64,000 nucleotides of DNA from Beroe forskalii (GCA_011033025.1 WFMF01000016.1:806001-870000), one strand, 5' to 3'. Shown: positions 1 through 12,470, numbered from the stretch's first letter. Numbers and translations: made by a program. The notes: generated by a model not told the origin, from the letters alone.

Positions 1-124
1 TCCCTGACCTTCCTCTGTTCTTTTGGCACTTGGCAGCAAATTTTGAGAGTCAGGAAGAGGGTCAGTAATTTTTGGTCAATCACTTCCAACTTTTCAATCA
101 TTTGGGTAATTTGAACCACCACAA

Positions 125-564
125 TCTATATTAATAATTTCAGAGTGTTCGTGCATCTGTCTGTCTGTCTGTGTAAAATGACTATTTAAGAAGTGCATTT
201 GATATTTTTGATCGTTTTTTTCGGGAAAATCTTTCTCCCAATTAAGGGGCTTATTACTATTTAAGGAAAATTTGAATTGGACCATCCGTTGATTATTTAT
301 TTGCATAATAAATATCATGCGTTTACTAATGCTAATATATGCTATGGAAAGGCAATACTATATAGGTGATCTCAAATTACAAAGTATGTTGTGCGGTGCA
401 TTTCCGCGAATATCTGTAATCCTCGGTAAGCGGTAATGGTGATCCAATTACTTAACAAATTCCAAGATGAGGTCATGAAGCAAGTAGCTGTTGGCTGCTA
501 GATACAAGATGAACCAAAGGTATCAGGTTGATTGTTTCCGCGAATCTTCGCGGGCAAACGCTAG
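125..564 (+). mobile_element. Non-autonomous Helitron, 440 bp
   Basis: The element starts TCTATATTAA and ends CTAG. A perfect 7-bp-stem hairpin (CCGCGAA, TC loop, TTCGCGG, 538-553) lies 11 bases before the end. It sits exactly between A and T. Removing it restores the uninterrupted sequence found in copy C near 39475, so the empty site is visible in this same window. No Rep/helicase ORF is present. TC start, CTRR end, 3' hairpin and A/T insertion without target duplication are the Helitron hallmarks. Confidence 0.85.
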
Positions 565-1226
565 TTGTATAATATTCTGGACATATTCCCACTCAATATC
601 CTCTCTCTGACCTCACCCCTTCCCCTCCAGGATCTGAGAGGAGTCACCTCTACTTGGGCCTAAAGAAGGCAATCAATATCGCTCTGCGGTCCAGGTGTCA
701 GACCTACTAGTTGGAGCAGCTGCAGATTCAATTCCAGCTATCTACAGGCTATCTAGAACCTACATGCCAGCCCCTTGCTCTGTCAGACTGCCAGGAAAAA
801 AGTTTAGATACCAGTTCTCATGTATACTGTGTTTTCTTCTAAGAACTGATTTGAGTTTTATACTCTCTCTCAACATGACCAATATTGATGCAAAATTCAA
901 ACAAAAAGAACAATATTTCTTGAGATCTGTGATCACTCCTCATAAACTAAATTGACTAGGAGTTGAACGCCACATAGATCTGTGATGTCCTACATACAAC
1001 CCCCTCCTAAGAAAAAAACTCGCATGGGCGAAAGATGAAAATATCGGTGAGAAACTTTCTCTTTTTATTGCCTCCATGAGTTATTTACTTTACTTATTAA
1101 AGCGTGACATATAAATCTTGCAATGCTGATCATTTCAAATCTATATTCTCGCTTTGTCAGAAATTTAAGTTTGATTCAAGGTTAATTTTCAGATAGTTGG
1201 TGAGTTATTGCGACTAAAGGAAGATC

Positions 1227-1282
1227 TTCAACATCAGAACTTCAACATCAGAACTTCAACATCAGAACTACAACATCAGAAC
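1227..1282 (+). repeat. 14-bp tandem repeat, 4 units (copy A)
   Basis: The unit is TTCAACATCAGAAC. Copy B has about one unit at the same place (30058-30072) and copy C about eight (38690-38812, reverse strand), so the array length differs between the three copies. Confidence 0.85.
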
Positions 1283-1919
1283 AACATGAGTAGAGAAGCT
1301 GACTGCTGCTTATGGCTACGAGCATAAATTTCCGATCAGTGGAATCGGTGTATAATAGGAAGTTGGTGACACTGTTCGCGGGATCAATTTTGGCGTAATC
1401 TTAATTTTCTGTTGAACTTCACAAGACACGATAAACTTTATGATGACTGATATGAGACGCTCTTATCTCAGTGTACAATTTATGATCGGACTCTTGCTAA
1501 TAAGAAATTTGCAGTTTGCAGTATACAATATACAGTAAATACAATATACATCTGGATAATGTACTAGTAAAAACAAGTTGCCAATACCCCTTTACCTATT
1601 TCATGAGGCAAACAGTAAAAACTCAACCCTTTTGAAACTCCACTTTCACATAGCTTCATCTGCCCCCCCCCCCTTTATAATGTACAAAAAAACCCTGCGC
1701 TATTGAATTATTGATCAGTAGGTACACAGTACATACGATTAACACAACACTCGGAGTCTTTAGGAAACATTCAGTGCCTTAAAACCTTGGGGCTTGAACT
1801 CGTATGTATACACGTGTCAAGTTGTTATAGTTGGACTATGTTCTAAATTATCGCTGTAGATGCTTGGTACTCATCATTTATATTGTACTACATGAATGAG
1901 CTATTATACATCATGTATA

Positions 1920-2203
1920 CTGCGTTGTGTACTCAGTATATCGTACAACAGGAAGCCAACACTTCAGGAGGTATACTTAAAACAACACGCAGTCCCCTTC
2001 AAGCTTCCTGCAACACGTTTCTAGTTGGACCACGTACTGATTGAACGCTGTACAGGGTACAATGTACATTGCACAGTATACATGATGTATAGGGTGTATA
2101 CTGTATATCGTACAACAGGAAGCCAACACTTCAGGAGGTATACTTAAAACAACACGCAGTCCTTTTCAAGCTTCCTGCAATGTACATATCACGGTATACA
2201 TAA
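1920..2203 (+). repeat. ~175-bp satellite monomers (copy A, first group)
   Basis: Monomers are recognised by the conserved core ACAACAGGAAGCCAACAC, followed by a stretch holding TTAAAACAACACGCAGT. The same satellite occurs at 3296-3480, 3972-4350, 30717-32160 and, reversed, 37252-38080. Confidence 0.85.
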
Positions 2204-3294
2204 TTCCAAAAACCAAAATGGATTTGGTATTGGAAAAAATATCACCCTTTTTCAGTGCTAATTTGAAGCGCTAAAACTTGAATAAATGCTGAGTATATAG
2301 CTTTACAAATGCGAAGAAATCGGCTGTTGCAAAGTAGGTGAATTTTTGATTACCGCATACCACTGATGACGTCATAAATACGTCATTATATTGTTGCAAC
2401 CACATGAGACCTATTCATTAGCACACTTGGGACTATGACCGACAACATATCAAAAGATGAAGTTCTGAAACGTTCCCGTTCTCTCAAAATCATCCTTACC
2501 GTTTTTACTATTTTTGCGATTTTTTCGTGTCAAAGTGTTTCAAACAAGCGCAAATATCTCAATGATCTCGAGAAACCTAGCAATTTTTGACCACATTTTT
2601 GGAAAGAACACTAAATTTCCTTTCTGCACTAGGAGGAGCATTTTTTCCTATCTCAAAAGCTTCATACCGAAAAAACGCACTGAAAAACGTTCATTTTTCG
2701 GAAATTTAAATTTGAAATACATGACATTGTGACGTCATAATAACGTCATAAACATGACGTAAGACACTTTTCAAGGGTACATTTCGTAAGTTCTATCTTT
2801 CTTCTTTCTAACGCTGGGTCGATGAGCCATGTATCTTGTATGGTTCTCGAGAAATGGCTCTTTAAAGTGGGTACACTTTTCGCATAAAAATGTTCTCTAT
2901 TGGTATGTATATACATATGTCTATATATACCTATATATATATATACCTATGTATATATATGGTCGTAACCCATTTTAACAAGAACACCCTCGATTTTGGC
3001 AATATTCAAGTTGTCATAACTCGGCTATTTTAAATCCAATCGATCTGAAATTTTGACAGTTGCACCTTTGACCTCTAAACATGCGATGTTCAAATTTTGG
3101 TGTGATTTCGGCCACGGGAACTTGCCCAAATTTTAACGTGAAATATGGCCAATCCATAAAAACATATAGTTGGGGCTGGCAAGCAAAGTTACGGAAACTT
3201 GTCCTCAGGCCCTCCGGACATTCGGCGTCAATAACGGACTCGCTCTCGAGGCCCTTCGGGCCCTCGGAGGCTCGTCTACCGTTAGGACTGCCGT
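2204..3294. mobile_element. Unclassified ~1.1-kb insertion in satellite
   Basis: This block interrupts a satellite monomer that is continuous in copy B. It includes CRE-like TGACGTCA sequences near 2365, 2730 and 2753, an AT-rich TATATATACC microsatellite (2903-2958), and near its end a GC-rich segment with a GGCCC/GGGCC hairpin (about 3245-3270). I could not define terminal repeats or a coding region, so its class is unknown. The exact ends are uncertain by several bases. Confidence 0.5.
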
Positions 3295-3295
3295 A

Positions 3296-4363
3296 TGTAA
3301 ACTGTATATCCTACAACAGGAAGCCAACATTTAGGAGGTACACTTAAAACAACACGCAGGCCTTTTCAAGCTTCCTGCAACGTAAGTAAACACGTCTCTA
3401 GATGGACCACGTACTGATTGAACGCTGTACAGGGTATAATGTACATTGCACAGTATACATGATGTATAGGGTGTATACTGAACGATTAACTAACGAATGG
3501 GAGTGTTATATCGAAAATTATCACACGAGGCGTTAGCCGAGTTTGACAATTTTCGATATAACACGATCCATGAGTTAGTTAATTGTATTATCACCCGACC
3601 CTACTTGGCTAGACTTAGCTGCTCCTGATTTCGGTATTTACGCTGTCTACATCACGATTCTAGCTCTTTTCTTCAGAATTCAGCCAGGGGCTAGCCATAC
3701 AACAGTATTTCCTTCCACTCGGGTCTGACGACCCTCGTCCGGATTGAACGCCTTTATAGATTTGCAAGTGCTCCTTTATCAAAATTTCTTTTCAAGTTTT
3801 TTCTGCACCCATTTTTTCGGGATGGCTGTTTACCGCCTAGATTTGGTTTTTTATATTTGGGCTACATTTGCCCCTTTAGAAAATTTTTGCGCGCGCCACT
3901 ATACAGTTGTTTTAAAGGGGTGATATATCGATAATTATCACACCCGAATTATAATCACGGGAGGGTGATAATGTATATCGTACAACGGGAAGCCAACACT
4001 TCAGGAGGTATACTTAAAACAACACGCAGTACTTTTCAAGCTCCCTACAAGTTAAGTAAACACGTCTCTAGTTGGACCACGCACTGATTGAACGCTGTAC
4101 AGGGTACAATGTACATTGCACAGTATACATGATATACAGGGTGTATACTGTATATCGTACAACAGGAAGCCAACACTTCAGGAGGTATACTTAAAACAAC
4201 ACGCAGTCCTTTTCAAACACGTCTCTAGTTGGACCACGTACTGATTAAGGCCGTATTGGGTATGGTGTATATATTGTTCAACAGAGAAAGAGGAAGCCGA
4301 TACTTCAGTAGGTGAACTGGCTAAAAACAACACGCAGCTCTTTAGAGGCTTTAATCTTCCCAT
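3296..4363 (+). repeat. ~175-bp satellite monomers (copy A, second group)
   Basis: Monomers occur at 3296-3480 and 3972-4260. They are followed by a diverged edge monomer (to about 4360) that shares only AGGAAGCC, ACTTCAG and AACAACACGCAG with the consensus. The same edge monomer ends the array in copy B. Confidence 0.8.
3481..3970. mobile_element. ~490-bp insertion with a long hairpin
   Basis: It interrupts a satellite monomer after GGGTGTATACTG, relative to the intact monomers of copy B. Positions 3484-3587 form a long imperfect hairpin (GTGTTATATCG... pairing with ...CGATATAACAC, outer TTAACTAAC with GTTAGTTAA). A related motif, GTGATATATCGATAATTATCACACC, recurs near 3921. It is probably a small non-autonomous element. 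No ORF is supported. Confidence 0.5.
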
Positions 4364-7300
4364 TATTTAAAAATTTGTATAAGATGTTGTTCAAGTATTA
4401 GGAGCATAATATTACGATATCGCAAGTTTTGATGTAGGATGATGTTACTAAACTGATTTATCAACCCAATTATTCAAATCTTTTTCGTAATTTGACTTAC
4501 CTGAGAGTTTCAGCATGATTACCTGTTTCGGCTTTTGAGATTCTTCGTGTTGCAATGTATCATGTAATTTAAACAATTACCCAATTATTCAAATCGTTAA
4601 ATCGTTTCCACATTGGTCTACAAAAGTACAAAATGTTGAATGATTCAGACTTGAAACCTATATTAAATTCTGGGTTTGGTTCAATGTTATAATTGAATTG
4701 TTCTCGCTGCATGAAAATAGGCGGCCATAATCTATTCACAGTTTTGCAAAAATTCGATCGATGAACGCGCGTTGAAATGTCCCACATGTCACAGTTTTAT
4801 ATGGAGGCGATGTTTTACGCGACATGTGACAAAAGTGTGACAAAAATGTGACAAATGTCGCCTGAGGCGACATGGGGTTTTAAGGCCTCAAATGTGCTTG
4901 ATATGAGTTGTTATGGTTAGATATCATGTTTGAGAGTTGCCAGGCCATCATAGGAGCCACGCCCAACCTTGAGCCACGCCCAAAAGTCCCATTTTTCCTG
5001 CCAATCTGGTGGAAAAAGAGAGACAAGTGTGGACATGGCGATTTCAGCCGAAAAATCACTCCAAATCATTTTATTTCGATCCTAAAAGTTAATTTAGGGT
5101 TCCTAGACACTAAATCAACCATTCCCGGCCCGTGGCCACGCCCAGATTCCACGCCCCATAAATGCGCGAAATGTCGCAAGCTGTGTGACAAAAATGTGAC
5201 AAATGTCGCCTGAGGCGACATGGGGTTTTAAGGCCTCAAATGTGCTTGATATTAGTTTTTATGATTAGATATCATGTTTGAGAGTTGCCAGGCCATCATA
5301 GGAGCCACGCCCAACCTTGAGCCACGCCCAAAAGACCCATTTTTCCTGCCAATCTGGGGGCAAAAAAGGACAAGTGTGGACATGGCGATTTCAGCCGAAA
5401 AATCACTCCAAATCATTTTATTTCGATCCTAAAAGTTAATTTAGGGTTCCTAGACACTAAATCAACCATTCCCGGCCCGTGGCCACGCCCAGATTCCACG
5501 CCCCATAAATGCGCGAAATGTCGCAAGCTGTGTGACAAAAATGTGACAAATGTCGCCTGAGGCGACATGGGGTTTTAAGGCCTCAAATGTGCTTGATATT
5601 AGTTTTTATGGTTAGATATCATGTTTGAGAGTTGCCAGGCCATCATAGGAGCCACGCCCAACCTTGAGCCACGCCCAAAAGTCCCATTTTCCTGCCAATC
5701 TGGGGCAAAAAGGGACAAGTGTGGACATGGCGATTTCAGCCGAAAAATCACTCCAAATCATTTTATTTCGATCCTAAAAGTTAATTTAGGGTTCCTAGAC
5801 ACTAAATCAACCATTCCCGGCCCGTGGCCACGCCCAGATTCCACGCCCCATAAATGCGCGAAATGTCGCAAGCTGTGTGACAAAAATGTGACAAATGTCG
5901 CCTGAGGCGACATGGGGTTTTAAGGCCTCAAATGTGCTTGATATAAGTTGTTATGGTTAGATATCATGTTTGAGAGTTGCCAGGCCATCATAGGAGCCAC
6001 GCCCAAGCTTGAGCCACGCCCAAAAGTCCCATTTTTCCTGCCAATCTGGGGGCAAAAAAGGGACAAGTGTGGACATGGCGATTTTAGCCGATCAATAAAT
6101 CCAAATCATTTTATTTCGATCCAAAAAGTTAATTTAGGGTTCCTAGACACTGAATCAACCATTCCCAGCCCGTGGCCACGCCCAGATTCCACGCCCCATA
6201 AATGCGCGAAATGTCGCAAGCTTAAGCTGTGTGACAAAAATGTGACAAATGTCGCCTGGGGTTTTAAGGCCTCAAATGTGCTTGATATTAGTTTTTATGG
6301 TTAGATATCATGTTTGAGAGTTGCCAGGCCATCATAGGAGCCACGCCCAGCCTTGAGCCACGCCCAAAAGTCCCATCTTTCCTGTGAATCTGGGGGCAAA
6401 AAGGGACAAGTGTGGACATGGCGATTTCAGCCGATAAAACACTCCAAATCATTTTATTTCGATCCTAAAAGTTAATTTAGGGTTCCTAGACACTAAATCA
6501 ACCATTCCCAGCCCGTGGCCACGCCCAGATTACACGCCCCATAAATGTGCGAAATGTCGCAAGCTGTGTGACAAAAATGTGACAAATGTCGCCTGAGGCG
6601 ACATGGGGTTTTAAGGCCTCAAATGTGCTTGATATGAGTTGTTATGGTTAGATATCATGTTTGAGAGTTGCCAGGCCATCATAGGAGCCACGCCCAAAAG
6701 TCCCATTTTCCTGCCAATCTGGTGGCAAAAAAGGGACAAGTGTGGACATGGCGATTTCAGCCGAAAAATCACTCCAAATCATTTTATTTCGATCCTAAAA
6801 GTTAATTTAGGGTTCCTAGACACTAAATCAACCATTCCCGGCCCGTGGCCACGGCCAGATTCCACGCCCCATAAATGCGCGAAATGTCGCAAGCTGTGTG
6901 ACAAAAATGTGACAAATGTCGCCTGAGGCGACATGGGGTTTTAAGGCCTCAAATGTGCTAGATATGATTTGTTATGGTTAGATATCATGTTTGAGAGTTG
7001 CCAGGCCATCATAGGAGCCACGCACAACCTTGAGCCACGCCCAAAAGTCCCATTTTCCTGCCAATCTGGTGGCAAAAAAGGGACAAGTGTGAGATGGCGA
7101 TTTCAGCCGAAAAAATCACTCCAAATCATTTTATTTCGATCCTAAAAGTTAATTTAGGGTTCCTAGACACTAAATCAACCATTGGCAGGAAAGATGGGAC
7201 TTTTGGGCGTGGCTCAAGGCTGGGCGTGGCTCCTATGATGGCCTGGCAACTCTCAAACATGATATCTAACCATAACAACTCATCAGGCACATTTAAGGCC

Positions 7301-8869
7301 TTAAAACCCCATGTATCAGGCGACATTTGTCACATTTTTGTCACAGTTTGAGAGTTGCCAGGCCGTGGAATAGGGCCACGGCTGGGAATGGTTGATTTAG
7401 TGTCTAGGAACCCTAAATTGCTTTTAGGATCGAAATAAAATGATTTGGAGTGATTTTTCGGCTGAAATCGCCATGTCCTTTGTCCCTTTTTGCCCCAGAT
7501 TGGCAGGAAAGATGGGACTTTTGGGCGTGTCAAGCTGGGCGTGGCTCTATGATGGCCTGGCATCTCTCAAACATGATAAAATAAAAACTTTATCAATCAA
7601 AATTTGAGGCCTTAAACCCCATGCCTCAGGCGACATTTGTCACATTTTTGTCACACAGCTTGCGACATTTCGCGCATTTATGGGGCGTGGAATCTGGGCG
7701 TGGCCACGTGCTGGGAATGGTTGATTTAGTGTCTTAGAACCCTAAATTAACTTTTAGGATCGAAATAAAATGATTTGGAGTGATTTTTCGGCTGAAATCG
7801 CCATGCCCACATTTGTCCCTTTTTTGCCACCGGATTAGCAGAAAAGATGGGACTTTTGGGCGTGGCTCAAGGTTGGGTGTGGCTCCTATGATGGTCTGGC
7901 AACTCTCAAACATGATATCTAACCATAACAACTTATATCAAGCACATTTGAGGCCTTAAAACCCCATGTCGCCTCAGGCGACATTTGACACATTTTTGTC
8001 ACACAGCTTGCGACATTTCGCGCATTCATGGGGCATGGAATCTGGGCGTGGCCACGGGCCGGGAATGGTTGATTTAGTATCTAGGAACCCTAAATTAACT
8101 TTTAGGATCGAAATAAAATGATTTGGAGTGATTTTTTGGCTGAAATCGCCATGTCCACACTTGTCCCTTTTTTTGCCCCCAGATTGGCAGGAAAGATGGG
8201 ACTTTTGGGCGTGGCTCAAGGTTGGGCGTGGCTCTTATGATGGCCTGGCATCTCTCAAACATGATATCTAACCATAACAACTCATATCAAGCACATTTGA
8301 GGCTCTTAAACCCCATGTCGCCTCAGGCGACATTTGTCACATTTTTGTCACACAGCTTGCGACATTTCGCGCATTTATGGGCGTGGAATCAGGGCGTGGC
8401 CACGGGTTGGGAATGGTTAATTTAGTGTCTAGAACCCTAAATTAACTTTTAGGATCGAAATAAAATGATTTGGAGTGATTTTTCGGCTGAAATCGCCATG
8501 TCCACACTTGTCCCTTTCTTTGCCACCAGATTGGCAGGAAAATGGGACTTTTTGGGCGTGGCTCAAGGTTGGGCGTGGCTCCTATGATGGCCTGGCAACT
8601 CTCAAACATGATATCTAACCATAACAACTCATATCAAGCAAATTTGAGGCCTTAAAACCCCATGTCCCCTCAGGCAACATTTGTCACATTTTTGTCACAC
8701 AGCTTGCGACATTTTGCGCATTTATGGAGCGTGGATTTTGGGCGTGGTCACGCGTTGGGTATGGTTGATTTAGTGTCTAGGAACCCTAAATTAACTTTTA
8801 GGATCGAAATAAAATGATTTGCAGCGATTTATCGGCTGAAATCGCCATGTCCACACTTGTCCATTGGTG

Positions 8870-9430
8870 ATTGGTTGCAACTGATCTGCATGGACCATCA
8901 TGAGATTTTTGGGGCTTGACTCAAGGTGGGGCGTAGTTCTTATGGTATGGCCTGGCATCTTTCAACATTTTAATATGATATTTAACCATAACAGCCCATA
9001 TTGAATCCCATTTTGCCTCCTGCGAAATTCGTCCCTTGTTGCGTCCTGGCTCAGAACAACTGAATTTGGTTCAAAAGTTGCATTTCGGCTTATGGATAAG
9101 TATCTTTTACATCGGGTCAGATAATATGGGATTTAGGTTGCTTACCAAGGTTTGGCATAGCAGTCATGATGACCGGCCCGGCAAAATAAAGGCACAATTT
9201 CTAACATAGTTGAGGCCTTGAAATGCTATGTTCATTCATTAAAGTGAAACATTTGAGCATTTGCCCTCATCTTTGCGATTCGACTGGGAATAAGGCTTAT
9301 AACTCAATTATTGTCATATTACCGTCAACGTTCATGATACTATGATAATGTATCTCATCTTCAGGCTGAAATAATGGCTCGGTTAATTTAAAGGCCATAA
9401 AAGCATCTACCTTCTCAATTACGAGATAAT
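8870..9430 (-). repeat. Diverged edge monomers of the 346-bp satellite
   Basis: Fragments such as GGCCTGGCATCTTTCAACA and a GAGGCCTTGAAATGCTATG stretch still align to the satellite, but with heavy substitution that increases away from the array. The left edge of the array shows no such decay. Confidence 0.6.
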
Positions 9431-9757
9431 AGTTAAGACAAGAACTAGAACTTAATAAAAATTCGAGTTACTACACGAATCGTCTAATGGCTCGAAGATT
9501 AGAAGGCGATTATGGACTTTGGTTGGATTTGGAAGAAAAAAAAGGTCGGCTGAATTCAAAACGTACACAAATCAAAGACAATTGACAACGTCAGCTAACT
9601 GTATAAAACTTATTTATGAACTAATCAAATTTATAGATGAGTTGCTTTAATTAGATAGTAAATCATTCGTGATTTGTGTAGCGTTCATGGGAGGAAATTG
9701 CATATGTCCACGCGCGCGCGTCGCGCGCATTTGGAGTGCCGAAATTTGCGGCGCGGC
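9431..9757. other. Unannotated AT-rich spacer
   Basis: No gene or repeat is recognised, apart from a CG alternating run (CGCGCGCGCGTCGCGCGC, 9711-9728) just inside the right inverted end of the preceding array. Confidence 0.4.
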
Positions 9758-9794
9758 TTGTCACATGTCGCGTAAAACATGTGAGTTGGACTTT

Positions 9795-12470
9795 CTTGCA
9801 CGTTTTGCACGGCCGTGCAAAAAAACGAAAAAGTCGAATAATTCAAAAACTGGCACTTAGAAATTGATGAAACTTGCCAAATTTACTTATGAGACATTGA
9901 TGAACATTCCTGTGGAGTTTTATGAAAATCAACGGAGCCGTTTTTATTTTAAACGCAAGGAAAGTTTTCAAAATGTATACCGTGCAAAAAATCGAAAAGT
10001 CGAATAATTCAAAAACTGGCACTTAGAAATTGATGAAACTTGCCAAATTTACTTATCAGACATTGATAAACATTCCTGTGGAGTTTTATAAAAATCAACG
10101 GAGCCGTTTTTTATTTTAAACGCAAGGAAAGTTTTCAAAAATGTATACCGTGCAAAAAATCGAAAAGTCGAATAATTCAAAAACTGGCACTTAGAAATTG
10201 ATGAAACTTGCCAAATTTACTTATCAGACATTGATAAACATTCCTGTGGAGTTTTATGAAAATCAAAGGAGCCGTTTTTATTTTAAACTCAAGGAAAGTT
10301 TTCAAAAATGTATACCGTGCAAAAAACTAAAAAATCGAAAAAGTCGAATAATTCAAAAACTGGCACTTAGAAATTGATGAAACTTGCCAAATTTACTTAT
10401 CAGACATTGATAAACATTCCTGTGGAGTTTGATGAAAATCAACGGAGCCGTTTTTATTTTAAACGCAAGGAAAGTTTTCAAAAATGTATACCGTGCAAAA
10501 AATTGAAAAAGTCGAATAATTCAAAAACTGGCACTTAGAAATTGATAAAACTTTCCAAATTTACTTATCAGACATTGATAAACATTCCTGCGGAGTTTTA
10601 TAAAAATCAACGGAGCCGTTTTCATTTTAAACACAAGGAAAGTTTTCAAAAATCAAAATCGAAAAAGTCGAATAATTCAAAAACTGGCACTTAGAAATTG
10701 ATGAAACTTGCCAAATTTACTTATCAGACATTGATAAACATTCCTGTGGAGTTTTATGAAAATCAACGGAGCCGTTTTTATTTTAAACGCAAGGAAAGTT
10801 TTCAAAAATGTATACCGTGCAAAAAATCGAAAAAGTCGAATAATTCAAAAACTGGCACTTAGAAATTGATGAAACTTGCCAAATTTACTTATCAGACATT
10901 GATAAACATTCCTGTGGAGTTTTATGAAAATCAACGGAGCCGTTTTTATTTTAAACTCAAGGAAAGTTTTCAAAAATGTATACCGTGCAAAAAATCGAAA
11001 AAGTCGAATAATTCAAAAACTGGCTCTTAGAAATTGATGAAACTTGCCAAATTTACTTATCAGATATTGATAAACATTCCTGGGGAGTTTTATAAAAATC
11101 AACGGTGCCGTTTTTATTTTAAACGCAAGGAAAATTTTCAAAAATTTATACCGTGCAAAAAATCGAAAAAGTCGAATAATTCAAAAACTGGCACTTAGAA
11201 ATTGATGAAACTTGCCAAATTTACTTATCAGACATTGATAAACATTCCTGCGGAGTTTTATAAAATCAACGGAGCCGTTTTCATTTTAAACACAAGGAAA
11301 GTTTTCAAAATCAAAATCGAAAAAGTCGAATAATTCAAAAACTGGCACGGTATACATTTTTGAAAACTTTCCTTGCGTTTAAAATAAAACGGCTCCGTTG
11401 ATTTTCATAAAACTCCACAGGAATGTTAATCAATGTCTGATAAGTAAAAGTTTCATCAATTTCTAAGTGCCAGTTTTTTGAATTATTCGACTTTTTCGAT
11501 TTTTTGCACGGTATACATTTTTTGAAAATTTTCCTTTGCGTTTGTAAAACGGCTCCGTTGATTTTCATAAACTCCACAGGAATGTTTATCAATGTCTCAT
11601 AAGTAAATTTGGCAAGTTTCATCACTTGCTAGTTTTTGAATTATTCGACTTTACGATTTTTGCACGGTATACATTTTTGAAAACTTTCCTTGCGTTTAAA
11701 ATAAAAACGGCTCCGTTGATTTTCATAAACTCCATAGAAATGTTTATAAATGTCTGATAAGTAAATTTGCAAGTTTCATCAATTTCTAAGTGCCAGTTTT
11801 TGAATTATTCGACTTTTTCGATTTTTTTGAAAACTTTCCCTTGTGTTTAATAAAATGAAAAACGGCTCCGTTGATTTTTATAAACTCCGCAGGAATGTTA
11901 ATCAATGTCTGATAAGTAAATTTGGCAAGTTTCATCAATTTCTAAGTGCCAGTTTTTGAATTATTCGACTTTTTCGATTTTTTGCACGGTATACATTTTT
12001 GAAAACTTTCCTTGAGTTTAAAAATAAAGACGGCTCCGTTGATTTTCATAAAACTCCACAGGAATGTTTATCAATGTCTGATTAGTAAATTTGGCAAGTT
12101 TCATCGATTTCTAAGTGCCAGTTTTGAACTATTGGACTTTTTCGATTTTGCATTTTTGAAAACTTTCCTTGTGTTTTAAATAAAACAGCTCCTTTGATTT
12201 TTATAAACTCCACAGGAATGTTTGTCAATCTGATAAGTAAATTTGGCAAGTTTCATCAATTTCTAATTGCCACTTTTTTAATTATTCGACTTTTTCGATT
12301 TTTGAAGTTTTGGAATTTTTCCTTGCGTTTAAATGAACATTGCTCTTATGATGAGCCTAAAACTCCTGAGGAATGTTCATCTATGCCTGATGAGCAGAAC
12401 TGGTAAGTTTCAGCCGATTACAAGATTTGGTTGATGAATTAGGCCATTTCTTGTTCACTCGAATTCTATG
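9795..12470. repeat. Inverted ~168-bp satellite array
   Basis: Monomers (166-176 bp, marked by AATTCAAAAACTGGCAC) run forward from 9795 to 11347. They then switch to the reverse strand at AACTGGCAC/GGTATACA and continue to about 12318. From 12319 to 12470 a strongly diverged reverse monomer is still recognisable (AACTCCTGAGGAATGTTCAT). The reverse half carries many 1-base indels in homopolymers relative to the forward half. The open frames on both strands follow the repeat and are not genes. Confidence 0.85.

Larger units (their letters stand above)
1..4594 (+). repeat. Copy A of a large dispersed repeat block
   Basis: This stretch is nearly identical, in the same orientation, to about 29.34-33.74 kb (copy B) and, in reverse orientation, to about 37.24-39.6 kb (copy C). 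It is cut by the window start. It contains a Helitron at 125-564, a 14-bp tandem repeat, monomers of a ~175-bp satellite, and two further insertions (2204-3294 and 3481-3970) that copy B lacks. The last ~180 bp (4411-4594) reappear at 33550-33737, just before the assembly gap. No protein-coding gene is recognisable in it. Either a segmental duplication or separately assembled haplotypes could explain the copies. Confidence 0.85.
4810..9780. repeat. Inverted 346-bp satellite array with 23-bp inverted ends
   Basis: About 6.7 monomers run on the plus strand (4835-7183) and about five on the minus strand (7184-8870), turning round at a 3-bp ATT microhomology. Monomer period, from the repeated CTGAGGCGACAT, is 345-350 bp. 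Each monomer holds the palindrome TGTCGCC-TGA-GGCGACA and several GCCACGCCC motifs. A perfect 23-bp inverted pair lies at 4810-4832 and 9758-9780, beginning ATGTTTTACGCGACATGT on the left. The open frames inside are by-products of the repeat. A short plus-oriented scrap (7347-7366) sits inside the minus half. Confidence 0.85.

Noticed and set aside
4908-8627. Many similar 60-118-codon open frames on both strands sharing FESCQAIIGATP and HGDFSRKITPNHF-like words
   Set aside because: They repeat with the 346-bp satellite, break at indels, and occur in whichever orientation the monomers lie. They are a by-product of the tandem repeat, not a gene family.
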